NCBI GenBank assembly: GCA_032158295.1
Contig: CM063255.1
Span: 16,272,094 to 16,336,093, forward strand
Length of the DNA: 64,000 nt
Source: Pycnopodia helianthoides
Lineage: Eukaryota; Echinodermata; Asteroidea; Forcipulatida; Asteriidae
Direction: 5' to 3'
A model generated the notes under the pieces. The model saw nothing but the letters and a program-made list of their open reading frames with translations. It was not told the origin of the DNA and did no database searches. Shown here one piece after another: positions 11,896-23,724 of the stretch. The first letter of the stretch is position 1. Each line of letters opens with the position of its first letter. The position numbers were made by a program, and so were the translations under genes.

Positions 11896-12446
11896 AGATG
11901 ACACATGTTCCATCAAATCAAATCAAGTAAATATATAATTTATTTCCACATTTGCACATGGAGGCATCATCCATAAAGCCGAAGCTTGTGATGGATGTGC
12001 CCGTTACAACAATACAAAACAAGATAAACAACACTAATTGTAGAATGAATAAATTATAGCAGTTATTAAATATACAACATTTAAACAAAGTGTAGACACA
12101 GCTTAGAGAAAGAAACATCTCCAGTTATAGAATTAAGAATTAAGAAATAATGGCAATAATTAAATGAATAACTAAAGAGCAATTGATAATATTGGTAACG
12201 GCTAAACCATGGGCAATGGATCAGCGAAAAAGCAGGTGGTTTAACATTGAAGAAGTCAAGGACAAACCCTGTTGCACTGAATTTGTATTGTTATGTTACA
12301 CACATGTACACTGTGCTTTTGTACATGGTTAACTAGGGCTTCCAAGGTCATTGTCACCAGATCATTTTCCAAATGGGATATCTTAGGCCTACATGATTAT
12401 ACCCCGATTAGGACCTACTACTCCATAACGGGGAATTGGGATAAGA
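11896..12446. other. AT-rich non-coding
   Basis: Contains GGCATCATCCATAAAGCCGAAGC and a run of AT-rich sequence. It could be a repeat end, but no second copy is in the window. Confidence 0.35.
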
Positions 12447-12572
12447 TGGCTCCCAAGTGGGATATGGCTCCCAAGTGGGATATGGCTCCCAAGTGGGATA
12501 TTGCTCCCAATTGGGATATGGCTCCCAAGTGGGATATGGCTCCCAATTGGGATATGGCTCCCAATTGGGATA
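12447..12572 (+). repeat. 18 bp minisatellite, seven units
   Basis: The unit is ATGGCTCCCAAGTGGGAT, with AATT replacing AAGT in some units. Because 18 is a multiple of three and the units lack stops, the array is open in several frames; one frame reads repeated M-A-P-K-W-D. Each unit is near-palindromic around TCCCAATTGGGA. Confidence 0.95.
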
Positions 12573-13494
12573 TTTAGGATTCCTAATTGAGAACCATTGG
12601 GCAATAGCAATTATGTCAGTTTGCCCTGAGGGACATTGTTTTTTTTTAAATATTTTAATTGAGATATATTGTTTTGCCCCGATTGGGACTCTCTTCCCCC
12701 AATGAGGATACCAATGATCCTCCCATCAGGGAAACCGCTTGGTTTATCCAATGACATCTTCTGGTAAAAGCTAAAGGATTGCACATTGAATTATGATCAC
12801 ACTGACATTACCATAATCACTTGGGTATACACAGTACTTCAAGGCTGAGGTAATAGTGCCAATGTCGAAGGCAACCAGTTTCGCTTTCGTACCCCCTGAG
12901 GATATAAGGGTCAAGGTTGAAGCAATTACCAGTGGCAGGAGATAGGCTTGTATGCCCCATAACTGTGTCTGTGTGTAGGTGTAGGCTGGCTGTCCACAAC
13001 AAGGAATGTACATGTACAATGTATGTCAACTCAATGTACTTGATGTGCAAGAAAAAGAAATCACTCAAGTTCATGAGCTCATTCAGTGTGTAGTGTAAGA
13101 AGCTAAAGGTGATATACAGGATGTGTCAGAATAAAAAACACCTTTGTTTAATTTTTAGTTTGAAAGCTTACTGATTGTAAAGTTCATACCGGAACTGTTT
13201 TTCTGTGAAGTACTCCCTACTGAAATAAAGTCTTATTTGAGAAAACTGTATCTGAAAACCCTTAAAAAAAAACACAAAAAAAACCAAGCTGATTTTGGTT
13301 GTTACAACCAAAATTAAGGACAATGCATTTATTTACATGCTGAAAATTGTGCATGGCTTTTCACTATTTTGTACTGACTCACACAACGGATTAAGCCCAA
13401 ATTTTCACAGGTTTGTTATTTCATACATGTATGGTTGACCACACAAAACATGAACACTGTCTGCGACTATTTTGTCAGCTCTACCAATGTGTCG
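12573..13494. other. Non-coding, MITE-like fragments
   Basis: The part around 13140-13440 holds TTTTCACAGGTTTGTTATTTCA and related phrases of the TTAA-MITE interiors, but no intact ends. No gene is seen. Confidence 0.4.
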
Positions 13495-14160
13495 TACCTT
13501 TAAAGATGTGGGAAGGAGGATTGGAATCTCCCACTGGACCAAAGTCTGTACAGAGTACAAGTGTAGATTGCCTTGGTTGTGTGGGGTTTACTGGCCCCAT
13601 GCGAAAATAACTGCATGGGCCTGCTGTCCTTAGGCACATGTATTTTGAGCATATACTCACAGTGTGTTGGAAGCTTTCAAGTTGTCTTTTACAGGAGGGT
13701 TGGAATTTCCCACTGGACCAAAGTATGTACAGTGGATTGCCTGGTTGTGTGGGTTACTGGCCCGTTGCGAAAATAACTACCCATGGGCCTGCTATCCTGG
13801 GCTATTTCGAGCATGTTCTCACAGTGTATTATAAGAATTTTAAAGATGTTTTGAGGAGTGTTGGAATTTCCCACTGGACCAAGGTCTGTACATACAGTAC
13901 ATAAAAATTGTCTTTGTTGTGGGGGGTTACTGGCCTGACGCGAAAAAATAACTACATGGGCCTGCTATCCTGGGGTATTTCCAGCATGTACTCACAGCGT
14001 ATTAGAAGAATTTCAAGCTGTTTTAAAGAGGGCTAGAATCTGGCACTGGATTCACTGTAGTAGATTGCTGGGTTTGTTTGGCTTTAGTGCTAAGGTGTTA
14101 CCGTCCTGATGATGAGTTCAGTGTGGGCCTACACAGTCCTGCTGTACAGGGATATTTTGA
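13495..14160 (+). repeat. About 170 bp tandem repeat, four diverged units
   Basis: TTGGAAT(C/T)(T/C)CCCACTGGACC recurs at 13521, 13700 and 13861, and in diverged form at 14031. Each is followed by GGTTACTGGCC, GCGAAAATAACT and GGGCCTGCT(A/G)TCC. Short open frames here are by-products of the repeat. Confidence 0.9.
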
Positions 14161-14596
14161 GCCTTGCAATGTAACACTGTAATGTTTCTGAATATAAGCG
14201 ACGGCTTATCAATTGACTTTCATGCCGACAGTGAGCTCCCCTGCATATAATGCGAACAGCATACATGTATACAGCAGTATGGCAAGTAAACTTGAGCAAT
14301 TTTGACCAAAATTAAAATGGCAAATTCATCTGACTTCAATACACAATTATTACCAACATTTACAAATAATTGGGAAAAAGAAGGTCTCATATCAGTGCTT
14401 TGCTTGCCTGTGCAAAATGTCAATGTGTGCAGTGCTACCTGTACACCCCCCCCCAGAAAAATGTAGTAAAATTTAACTTAAAAATTGATAATTGGGAGCA
14501 CATGAACAATTCAAGGAGACTCCTCAGGTTGTTTGTGATAGAGAAAGAAGGTTATCTTTGCTGTGATTGATTCCGTGTGGGACCAAGTGAACGGAG
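14161..14596. other. Non-coding, no gene recognised
   Basis: There is a short C run near 14442. No conserved frame is seen. Confidence 0.4.
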
Positions 14597-14901
14597 TTAA
14601 CCCTTAGAGTGCCAGCCTTGTTTTAAAAATTCTCAATCCACATCCAAAAAAAAAAAAAATTATTTCGAGTAGTAGAACGTAAAGGAACGTTGGCGGCCTG
14701 TGAATGAAGATTCAGTCTGACGTTTCAGAACGTTGGCGGCGCTCAAAGGGTTCCGTGCCGGTTGTGTTTTGGCCGTTCTTTATCCAGAGGGCATTTATAT
14801 ATTTTTTTGGGTCGACTAGTAGAACGTATGGGAACGTTGGCGGCCTGTGGATGGAAACTTTGTTTTACGTTTCAGAACGTTGGCGGCACTGGAAGGGTTA
14901 A
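14597..14901. mobile_element. piggyBac-like MITE, TTAA-flanked
   Basis: TTAA at 14597-14600 and 14898-14901 bound inverted ends reading TTAACCCTTAGAGTGCC and GGCACTGGAAGGGTTAA. Ends of the form CCCTT with a TTAA target are typical of piggyBac. Inside, a block with AGTAGAACGTA, GGAACGTTGGCGGCCTGTG and TTTCAGAACGTTGGCGGC occurs twice (14669-14752 and 14818-14900). The 305 bp length leaves no transposase. Confidence 0.75.
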
Positions 14902-14954
14902 TATTGCAAGTGTGAAGTGAATGTGTTGGATTAACAGTAATCCAGGTGAGCGGG

Positions 14955-15380
14955 TTGCCACCTGAGTCTGTCTGGTTCAGTTGTCAGTTGTTGCAAAGGT
15001 TACTGCCAAGGAGCATTGTTGATTACAGGCCTGGAGTTTTTTTTTCTTTGAGAGGGCAAGGCCATTTTCATTTTGCAAAGGGCAATTCCTTTGGAAAAAT
15101 CTTAAAGTCTATGGGAAAGTTTTGAAGGGGCAGCGAGGCATGTACAACTACAAGGGGCAACCTGAATCTGTCTGGTTCAGTTGTCAGTCGTTACACAGGT
15201 TAGTACCAAGGGTTGTCTCAAAGAGTGTTGTTGATAACAGGCCTGGAATTTCATCTTTGAGAGGGCAAGGCCATTTTCATTTTGCAAAGGGCAATTCCAT
15301 TGGACAAACCTTGGGAAAGTCTTGAAGGGGGCACCAAGACCAAGACCAGGGACAGTAGCCTCAGTGTAGTTCCAGGTCTT
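14955..15380 (+). repeat. Tandem duplication of about 210 bp containing a fold-back element
   Basis: Each half has CTGTCTGGTTCAGTTGTCAG, then a stretch ending TTGAT(T/A)ACAGGCCTGGA, then GAGAGGGCAAGGCCATTTTC. The second half ends with the complete CAGGCCTGGAATT element (15238-15380). The first copy of the element is truncated. Confidence 0.85.
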
Positions 15381-15703
15381 GGATGAACACAGCTACTGAC
15401 ATCTGTCTATGAATTTGGAATGTGTGTGATGTCCCTCTAAAAACTTCCATCATAAAATTGTAAGGCCTTTAAGCTACGCAAATTACAAGGAACAGTTGCC
15501 ACTCAAAAAGCTGTATGTGCTAATCAATACTGAGCGTTCAGTCTGCACACCAAATGGTCGGATTCGGTTCACTTCAATCACAGAGCAACAGAAAACCATT
15601 TTGCTGCATTCGGCAGGATTTTCATTTCTGCAATGTTGCATTTTGAGGCATTTACACACATGTACATGTAGCAGGGTGCCCAGAGAACTACATGTACACC
15701 TTA

Positions 15704-16106
15704 TCAGGGCTCGAATTTGACACTGGACCGCAGGCCCGAGGCCAGTGATTTTAGTACTGGGCCAGTAAACTCATGACCGGACAAGTCCGGCGGTCTTGTG
15801 TTTTCAATTCAATAACAATTTATGTAACTCACTCTATAATATCTTGGGAACAGAAACAAATTATGTTCAAATGTTGACTTTGAGTAATGATTAGAGATAT
15901 AGTAAGGCCTAATACCCTAAAAGACAAATAGGTAAATCTTCTCTTATAAGTCTTAGTGCTTGTTCAATTAAATGCAAGTTAAACTGTGCAAGGAAGTCTT
16001 TTCTCAGTTTGAATCTGGTCTTGTAAAGTTATTTCTGGTCCAGTAAACATTTTGAGATACAAGTCCTGTGGTCTTGTGGATTTCCCCCCCCCAAATTCGA
16101 GCCCTG
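15704..16106. mobile_element. CAGGGCTCGAATTTG-ended dispersed element (family H), complete copy
   Basis: It starts CAGGGCTCGAATTTGACACT and ends AAATTCGAGCCCTG, inverted ends of about 14 bp. The interior holds GGCCAGTAAACTCATGACC, CAAATGTTGACTTT and CTGGTCCAGTAAA. Other copies are at 19673-20000 and 34591-34946. No coding capacity is seen. Confidence 0.8.
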
Positions 16107-16479
16107 CTTATGGGTAGGTTAGGGTTAAGTGAACACTGTCCAGAGACGAACCATTTTTCAATTCGGAGCAAATTCAGACATACTGTTGTTTGCCAGCTGA
16201 TTCCTTTTTATTTTATAGTTTTAGAGAAAAACAAAAAGAAAAAGAAAAAGCTGCAATAACAAAGTTGCATATCTGCAAATTGGATGCCCCATTTCCCAGG
16301 TGTGTGCTGACGTTCAAGTGGGGATTCAACATCAGGTGCTGTGGGGAAGAAAAGTTAAACAGTCTCACATACGCAAACGATTTTGAAAAACGCAAAACTT
16401 TTCAGTTGATTATAAACATTATTTTGCTGTGGACCTCCGTAGAGTTGTTGTTTCAATGTTGTATTTGTTTACCTAAATT

Positions 16480-16690
16480 CTGAATGCCCGGCGGACGCAA
16501 ATCAAGACAAAAACAAGATGCATTTAGCCCCAGGCCGCCGTTCAGATCTGCGGGATTATCGAGTCAATCCAGGCAACCGTGAGCCAATCATCCCGGCATG
16601 ACGTCATCGACGAAAAGAAGATCGTCGCTATTTATGGACAACCAGTTTGTTGTCCATCCATCATTGTTGGTTTTAAGATTGTGAGTAATT
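16480..16690 (+). promoter_or_regulatory. Possible promoter or enhancer: CCAAT and full CRE
   Basis: A short CG-containing patch in AT-rich sequence has CCAAT at 16584-16588 and a full cAMP-response palindrome, TGACGTCA, at 16599-16606. TATTTATGG follows at 16629-16637 and GTGAGTAA at 16681, which could be a splice donor. A short non-coding first exon ending at 16680 is conceivable, for example an alternative SCRIB start. No transcript evidence is available and such motifs occur by chance. Confidence 0.3.
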
Positions 16691-16829
16691 ATGACGCCGT
16701 CTAGTCTTTGTTTCCCTTCCTTTATGGCCGAGTCAGCCTTGATTATCTGACTCTTGTTTTTTTCCTTTCTGTGGAGATGTAAGCGGGTGTCTGCGCGCAC
16801 GTAGTATGACCATGGAGGTATAGGTATGA

Positions 16830-17345
16830 CAGAATATCATGGGTTGCTCGACAATTTCTCATGGGTTCCCGGAGAGTAGGACAGCTTCTCAAGGGTTCCG
16901 TGACAAAGGAGACAATATCGCATGGGTCACCACTCACTTGAAAGAGTAATACAATATCTTGTGGGCGTTTTGTCATAAGAGACAATGTCTAGTGGGTTTT
17001 TTGATTAAGGAGACAATATCTCATGGGTTCCTTGATTAAGGAGACAATATCTCATGGGTTCCTTGATAGAGGAGACAATATCTCATGGGTTCCTTGATAG
17101 AGGAGACAATATCTCATGGGTTCCTTGATTAAGGAGCAATATCTCATGGGTTCCTTGATAAATGAGACAATATCTCTTGGGTTCCTTGATAAAGGAACAA
17201 TATCTCATGGGTTCCTTGATAAAGGAGACAATAATCTCTTGGGTTCCTTGATAAAGGAAAATATCTCATGGGTTCCCTGATCGGAGGAGACAATACCTTT
17301 GGGGATACCCTGGCAGAGAAGATGATATTCTACTAGATACCCGTG
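16830..17345 (+). repeat. 31 bp minisatellite
   Basis: The core unit is AGGAGACAATATCTCATGGG followed by TTCCTTGATAA. About nine well-conserved units lie in 16990-17290 and more diverged ones extend on both sides. Some units have lost a few bases. Confidence 0.93.
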
Positions 17346-18800
17346 ACAAAGACAAGGAAAGTGTGAACAAAGTGATGACTTTACTCTGCGGACTTGTTCA
17401 TTGACACTTGAAGTCTGTGTTTGTTTACGGCAGTGTTCTTTATGTTTGCTATTAAGGTCCCAGGTCAGTCACAGGAGATAGAATCTCAGGCAATATTTCA
17501 CAGGTCCCTTCCGAAGGGGATGACAAGGAGAGTCTTATGGGTTTGCTTTGACAGACGAGAGGAACGTGTGAACAGTGTTAGAAGTTGGCAACAGTTGGCT
17601 TCACACTTGAGCAGGCCAGTCAGTGTGTCCTTGTTTATATTATAGTGGGGCCTCTGGTATAGATCTGGGTTGAATATTTATGGCCAGATAATGGCAGGCC
17701 ACATGTTTGTTGTTGTTCTTTTCCTTCTGGGCTTGGGAATGACATGTGTTGGGATGTTTTGCTTGTGTCTGCGGGTTTGAAAGTTCAATTTTGTTGAATG
17801 CAGTGGAAATGGGTCGAGGTGGGTTAGGTCAGGAAAACACTGGGTTAGAAAAGGTGTTTTGTCTTGGCCACTCAACACCTCCCCACTCCTCCCTCCCCCC
17901 ATACCACACTCTCGGAATGGCCTCAGTCCGCTATAGAACTTGCTAAGCGTAGAACATTCTCGCTTAGCAGAAGTAGGTTACCAACCAAACTTATGTGTAA
18001 TGCACATTGTCACTGACTAGTTCCCCATAAACTTAAGCTTAGTGAGTTAAATTGTTTTAAAAGCAGTATTTTCTGTTGTAAATAGCTCTTTGAAATTATG
18101 CACTGGTTAATGCATATTTTGAGATTTCAAGATCCAGGTATTTATGCCAGTTTTCAGGCTATTGTCAGAGTTCGGGCTTTTTCATATTTTGTTGAAAGAA
18201 ATCTGGCAGTCCCTCTTTCATCGGGTTTGAAGAAATTCCTTTACAGTGCATGCTCAGATAGATAGTCTTGATTATCAAGACGCTGGTTTGCCAGCTGCAA
18301 TCGCGTAATGCATTAGTGTATTCCACCAACAGAGGGCACAATATATGCTTCCATCCCATTTTATGGCATTGTGAAGTACCCGCAAGTGTTCGATGGTTTT
18401 TGCGTGTATTGCAGCACTTTCAAAGTCAGGGCATTTAGCCCATTGCTTGGCCATTAACCAGACATGTGCGCGATGTGTGTGTTGTGTGCACGCGGACGTG
18501 ACCGCAGTGCGTTGTGCATTGATCAAAACGTGGTCATTGTGTTTCTCGGCAAACATTTTCTGAATTCCTTTACTAACCTTACTCAATTTGGCTACTCAAT
18601 TTGGCTACCAAATTGAAGGATGGAAAAGTTGTGGATTTGGGCGGGGGGGGGGGTGGAAAAACAAACAAGCAAACAAACGATTGTTGCTTGTGTAAAGAAC
18701 AGGTGTGGAGACTGTATTGTAGAATTAATGTTTTGTAAACTGTAACTGAATTCAACGTGAATAATGTACAAAATGTACATGTAATGTATTTGTGAATCAG
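17346..18800. other. Non-coding, no gene recognised
   Basis: A G-run lies near 18640-18652. A minus-strand frame at 18275-18586 (103 codons) has no recognisable motif and is not called. Confidence 0.4.
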
Positions 18801-18950
18801 CATGCGCATATATGGTCTAGCTATGCAAAATAATTTCCGGCTCTTAGAGCAAAGAGCTACTGGCATCCCTGAGGATCACCTCAAGACCTCCCTGGCCAAA
18901 GAAATCATTCCCAAAAGCTGGTCAGCGCAATTTTCTTTTCTAAGCTTAGG
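18801..18950 (+). other. Open stretch of unknown meaning
   Basis: The frame reads N-N-F-R-L-L-E-Q-R-A-T-G-I-P-E-D-H-L-K-T and on to K-E-I-I-P-K-S-W, which has a protein-like composition. It has no clear splice sites and no family I recognise. It may be a transposon or exon relic. Confidence 0.2.
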
Positions 18951-19126
18951 CTATTTCAGCTTCGCGGAAACAGGCTACCTTACAAAAAATGCGGAAGTAT
19001 TCTACATTTGTGCCTGGTTCCCTTTGCAACTAAATCTGTTCTACATGTACAGCAATTTCTTCTGCTTAACAGAACCTGGTTCAGGTTGGTAGTTGACCAC
19101 GCTGTAGACCTTAGATAGCCACTTAC

Positions 19127-19303
19127 CAGCCTTGCCGCAAATCAGATTCCGGCCTGAGTCGATCACGGCCGTTTCGGGGGTGAATTGAAGTTGTGTCGCC
19201 TCTGGAGCCTGCCGAAGTCTACGTGTCACTTTGCTCCAGGGTACATTAATGTTAATTCGCCCCGCAGTCGATGTTATTGCAGCAAAGGTAAAGTTCACTG
19301 TGT
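19127..19303 (-). CDS. Candidate minus-strand exon, function unknown
   Basis: On the minus strand a 177 bp open stretch ends at GTAAGT (plus-strand ACTTAC at 19121-19126) and starts after TTACAG. Both borders are in phase 1, as for a symmetric module exon. It reads D-T-V-N-F-T-F-A-A-I-T-S, then W-S-K-V-T-R-R-L-R-Q, then P-E-T-A-V-I-D-S-G-R-N-L-I-C-G-K-A-G. The base composition is more coding-like than the flanks. The acceptor has a poor pyrimidine tract and I recognise no family, so it may be chance or a relic. Confidence 0.25.
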
Positions 19304-19672
19304 CTGTAACGTGTACAGTACATGCACTCTGGGGTTACGTTGTTCACCTAGAAAAACAAATTTGCATGGTAGAAACCTTCGCTGACTTCCATGTATGCTT
19401 CGGACTGTGTCTGGGTCTTATTTATGTACAAGTTCATCTGAAGTGAGCACAATGACCTGAAGTGACCACCATGGCTTGGTTGTTTCTTTTTGTAGGGTTG
19501 TTCACTTATATGATTATTTTGGATGCACTGCTGTCCAGTCTGTAAAGTGTGGAATGATTTCTTAACTACTTGATCTACCTTTTTAGGGAAAAAAAAGATA
19601 CAGTATGTAAGATTTACATGGGGTGAGGCTTATCAACATAATCAGAGTCCACCAGTTTGGGGTTTGGGTTAC

Positions 19673-20000
19673 CAGGGGTAGAATTTGGGGGGAAAACCCA
19701 CAAGACCGCAGGCTTGTAGCTAAAATATTACTGGACCAGAGTTTTGAGTACAAGACCAGAATTGAAGTGAGAAAAAAAAGCCTAAACGGTTAATATTGAA
19801 CTGTTGAATTGAAAGCACTAGAAGATTGATTCTTTTGTATATTATGGGTGTAGTCTTTGATAATCAACAGAATATTTATCAACTGAAAGTCAACATTTGA
19901 ACACAAACACAAGACGCCGATTTGTACGAACAGAGTTTACTGGCCCGATGCTAAAATCACATGGCCCGGCCGCGGTCCAGTGTCAAATTCGAGCCGGGTT
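19673..20000. mobile_element. Family H dispersed element, reverse-oriented copy
   Basis: Holds GGGTAGAATTTGGGGGGAAA at the left, ACTGGACCAGAGTTTTGAGTA inside and GTGTCAAATTCGAGCC at the right. It is the reverse of the copy at 15704-16106. Confidence 0.75.
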
Positions 20001-21419
20001 ACCATTACTCGATTTGTAAGAATGAGGAAGGTCATTAGTAAATCATCAAACGGGTAATAATAATGTAAACAGAAGAACAAGCAAAATTCAAGCCAAAAAT
20101 AAGCAATCAGAAGAAAGCTACAGAAAAACAACGCACCTCACAGTCTGTCGTGTAGTCTCAAACAACAAGTTACCAGAGCCCCTTAGGTTAACCAATCTAT
20201 TAATAATAATAAAATATTAATAACTATAATAAATAATATTAATGACAGAAAGAGACCCTTTGCCAAAGGATTCAAAGCGTTGTGAGGGAGACAAACAGAA
20301 ATCAAAACAACGGGTTTTAAGAGCCTCTTTAAACTGTCGAGAGTGAGGCTTCTGGATGGAGATATTAGAAATTTCAATGAGGGAGTTTAAAGGTGTGAAC
20401 AAGCATTGTATTGGTAAGATAGAATATAAATGTTCACAGATTTGCACATGTCTTACATTGGTATCAAAGGTCATGGTTGGACAACCCCCCTTGAAATAGT
20501 TTTGCTTGAAATCTTTTAAATTTTTAGGAAATGAGTAAAACTATTATATTAGTCTTTGTCAAGGGTGATAAAACTGATGATTTGAAAACAATAATGGTGT
20601 TTTTCACAGTGTTTCTCATGAACTCGAGACCGATGGAGATATAGAGCTTAACATTTCACAGGTTTGTTATTTCACATGTATATGTTGGGTCACATAAAGT
20701 GTGGGTACTAGTCTTTGAAAATTACCAATGTTGTACATGGGCTTTAATTTAAACTGTTCGAGAGATGAGGCATTACGGATGGGTAGAGATTTCCAACAAG
20801 GGAGCTTCACTGAAAAACTTGCTGGAAATAATTGCACCCTGTGCAAGTGCAATCTTTTATATGATTTGTGTAACATGTATAAGAGGTGCGTCCATGTCCC
20901 ATTGTCCATGGACACAGAGCTACAAGCACCCCCCCAGTCACTTATCTTTGAAGTCAACCATGGGAAGAAAAAAAAAACAAGTGCATTTGCACCTGTGAAT
21001 GAATTCCATGCCCCTGGAATGTACACCTACCACCCTGCCCCAACAGTCCCTGGATCTTTCAGTGCTTGACAATTTGGCAGTTTTCATTTACACATGGATG
21101 ATTCCAAGTTGTCCACCTGTCTACAGCACATTTAACTCGGATGAACCCTCACGTGACATGGCTTGTTTACCGTTGACTGACAAGGTCAAAGCGGTTGAAT
21201 TCTGAGCCGTAGGAAGTGGTTAGGCATTGTGGAATCTTGTTTTGGAGATTCGCTATTAGCTGAAAGGATTCCATTCATAATGTTAACCCCCCTCCCCCCC
21301 CAAAAATAAAAATAAATTAGAAAAACACCCCAAAATGTTCAATCAAATTCTCTAATGGAACAAAATGTTTATAGATTTGATTTGCTCCCCAAACCTATGC
21401 CAACGTGTATTTATAATTG
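20001..21419. other. Non-coding, repeat-like
   Basis: AAT-rich at 20195-20245. The pieces CGAGAG(T)GAGGC(T/A)T and GATGGAGATATTAGAAATTTC at 20338-20375 recur in diverged form at 20759-20800, suggesting an unclassified repeat. The part at 20640-20735 resembles TTAA-MITE ends. No gene is recognised. Confidence 0.4.
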
Positions 21420-22583
21420 GGCCTAGGCCCGACGCATGATCGCGAAACAAAATCTGACGCGCATCCAACGTGAAAGGATACAATTATCGCATCTGTATCT
21501 GTATACGCTTGCGAAAACCACTCTAGAATCAGGCTGACAGTGTCACCTGAATGTTAGATGTGCACCTTATCTTTGCGCGCCATTTAACTCCCAAAATGGC
21601 AGTCCATCGGCAGACAGTGGCAGTGTGTGACCACATGACCTCACATGCTCAAACAGCGCCCTCACTGAGGTCAAAGGAAGACCTATCATTGGCTGAAAGT
21701 TGCGCGTGATGCATGCACATGAGCACTTTTTCATTGTTTGACTTCAGCGATGGCGACGGATGCCAAGGGCTCTGTTACGTGACAAACATCTGCCGAGTAA
21801 GAATGAACATACAGAGAACCAGTCAGCAGTAGTCACAAGCAGCACAAGACAGATGGCATTTTGGCTGGTAACCTTACACTGGTCAGCTACATGTAGTTGT
21901 TGTTGAAATCTGGCCCTGATCATTTCAAGATGAAGTTCATAGTAATAGGGTCTAGAAGTCAAATGCGGTCACGGAACCCGCAAGTGAAATTGAGTCGTCC
22001 TGAATGCAAGATGGCAGCTGGCTGGACAGGCCCTCGTGGTTCAGTGATCATCCAACATGTTAAGGCCGCTAGTGCTTCTGGCGTATCAAGTTGATTTCAT
22101 CTGTCTCAATAATACAAGACTAAGAGACACATATGTAATTGGTCAAGCCGTGTTAACTGTGACCCTTCAAGCCCCCCCCCCCCCGCTGTACGGTTGCGTA
22201 CGTGTGTGTGTCCATCATTGCATTATTGAACACGACAATAACTCACAATCTCAGTGACAGCAAAGATCTGGGTTACGGATAGGGATCGGAAAAGGCTGCA
22301 CTACGCAAGTGCAAGTACCAAGCATCCTCGCGCGAGTCTCCCACGACACACAGTTACAGCTTGTACCTAGTCATTGGTGACTGCCAACGTACTGTGTTTA
22401 ACTCCACTACACTTGACCTTCAAAAGCAGCTGACTTGTCAGACATTTACAGGTCCCTCGTTGAGGTGCCCTTTACCAGGGAAAATTTGTCGTGCCCTTTA
22501 CAACAGCAAAGTATCAGGCCTCTAGATTGTTCAGAATATGCTGAGAAGCATGAGATTATACAGACCATGTGACCTGTGACATC
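21420..22583. other. Mixed non-coding with CG-containing patches
   Basis: Complex, low-repeat sequence that includes a nuclear-receptor half-site-like AGGTCAAAGG at 21668-21677 and a C13 run at 22172-22184. It could hold regulatory DNA, but nothing can be assigned. Confidence 0.35.
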
Positions 22584-22880
22584 ACATGCTCACAAAAGAG
22601 CCACAGAGCCCGGGCTTCCGGCAGACACAGCTCATGGAAGGAAACATAAAATTGAATATTTTGTGGAGATTGCACTGCTGTTTTGAATCAACATTTGATA
22701 GGAAGAGAGAGGGACCCACCTAAAAAACTTGTTCAGCCATTTATTTTGATATCTCTTGAATTTATGGGAAATTGTGACCGAAATGTAAAACTCGCCATAT
22801 GACCAGAATAGTATCTTGCCTGCCAGGAAATGCCCTGGAATGTACAACGTCACTTTTTTCTGTAAATGATAAAGACATAT
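22584..22880. repeat. Dispersed repeat shared with 11473-11895
   Basis: AAAAGAGCCACAGAGCCCGG, TGGAGATTGCACTG, AACTTGTTCAGCC and AGTATCTTGCCTGCC occur in the same order as in the other copy. A 151-codon minus-strand frame (22632-23087) begins to its right and runs through it, so it is probably not a gene. Confidence 0.75.
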
Positions 22881-23724
22881 TACATGGTGAAATACATGGA
22901 CCCCAAACGTTCTTAAATAGACCTGTGTAGTGAGTACTAATGCATCAGCAGTGGATGAACACACTGCATGGTTGTCAGCACAATCAAGTACATGGAGTTC
23001 ATGGTCATGACCTTGGGCAGTATGTGGTAGCAATAATAAACAAGTGTCAAGACAAGGTAATATCCTCACTGTGGAAGATGTCACCATGAATCTCTTAAAG
23101 GAAGAAGTAACAGACTTGTGATTTCTCAGGATTTTTTTCTCCGAGCTTTCTAAGTATGCTCGAAAACAAGTAAAGCAATAACCTAAGGGAGAAAGAAATA
23201 GTCCACATTGTGTCCAAACCTGAAGTTTTGTATTTCTGGTGATGCACAGAGTCTGTACCTCCTGAGTTGTAACACCTCTGGGAGGTTCTGGGTCTAGAAA
23301 CAGAATAAGGGAGAACTCGGAACTGCAATCCCTTTCTTTTCAGGAACAGTGGAAAGATTAGACAAACTGAATAGACAACTTAGTCTTGTTTCTTCCCCTA
23401 GCTGAGAAGTGTTTATGCATGAAAGACACGTTACTGTGGCCATGGAGGTAGAAATTAAATCTCTACCTCCATGCCGTGGCATGTGCGAGAAAATTGTCAC
23501 CCGACTTTGTAGACCTTTCCACGTTACCGAGCCAATCGGCAGGAAATGAAACCGTGGTAAATTTAAGGGGATTTTTTTTTAAGCTGCACTCCTGGTAACA
23601 TTTTCCAGTGAGTTGACCAAAACGTTTGACACCATTCAAGTGCAGGGGTTGTGTGTGGCTGCACAACTTGTGAAGAGATGAATGTGTGCATTTGCACGTA
23701 CTGTGTTCATGTACCAAATGATAG
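22881..23724. other. Non-coding, no gene recognised
   Basis: No conserved frame. TTTTCCAGTGAGTTGACCAAAACG near 23605 resembles the inverse of sequence at 61070-61095. Confidence 0.4.

Noticed and set aside
22632..23087. 151-codon minus-strand frame
   Set aside because: It crosses the dispersed repeat shared with 11473-11895 and matches no family I know.
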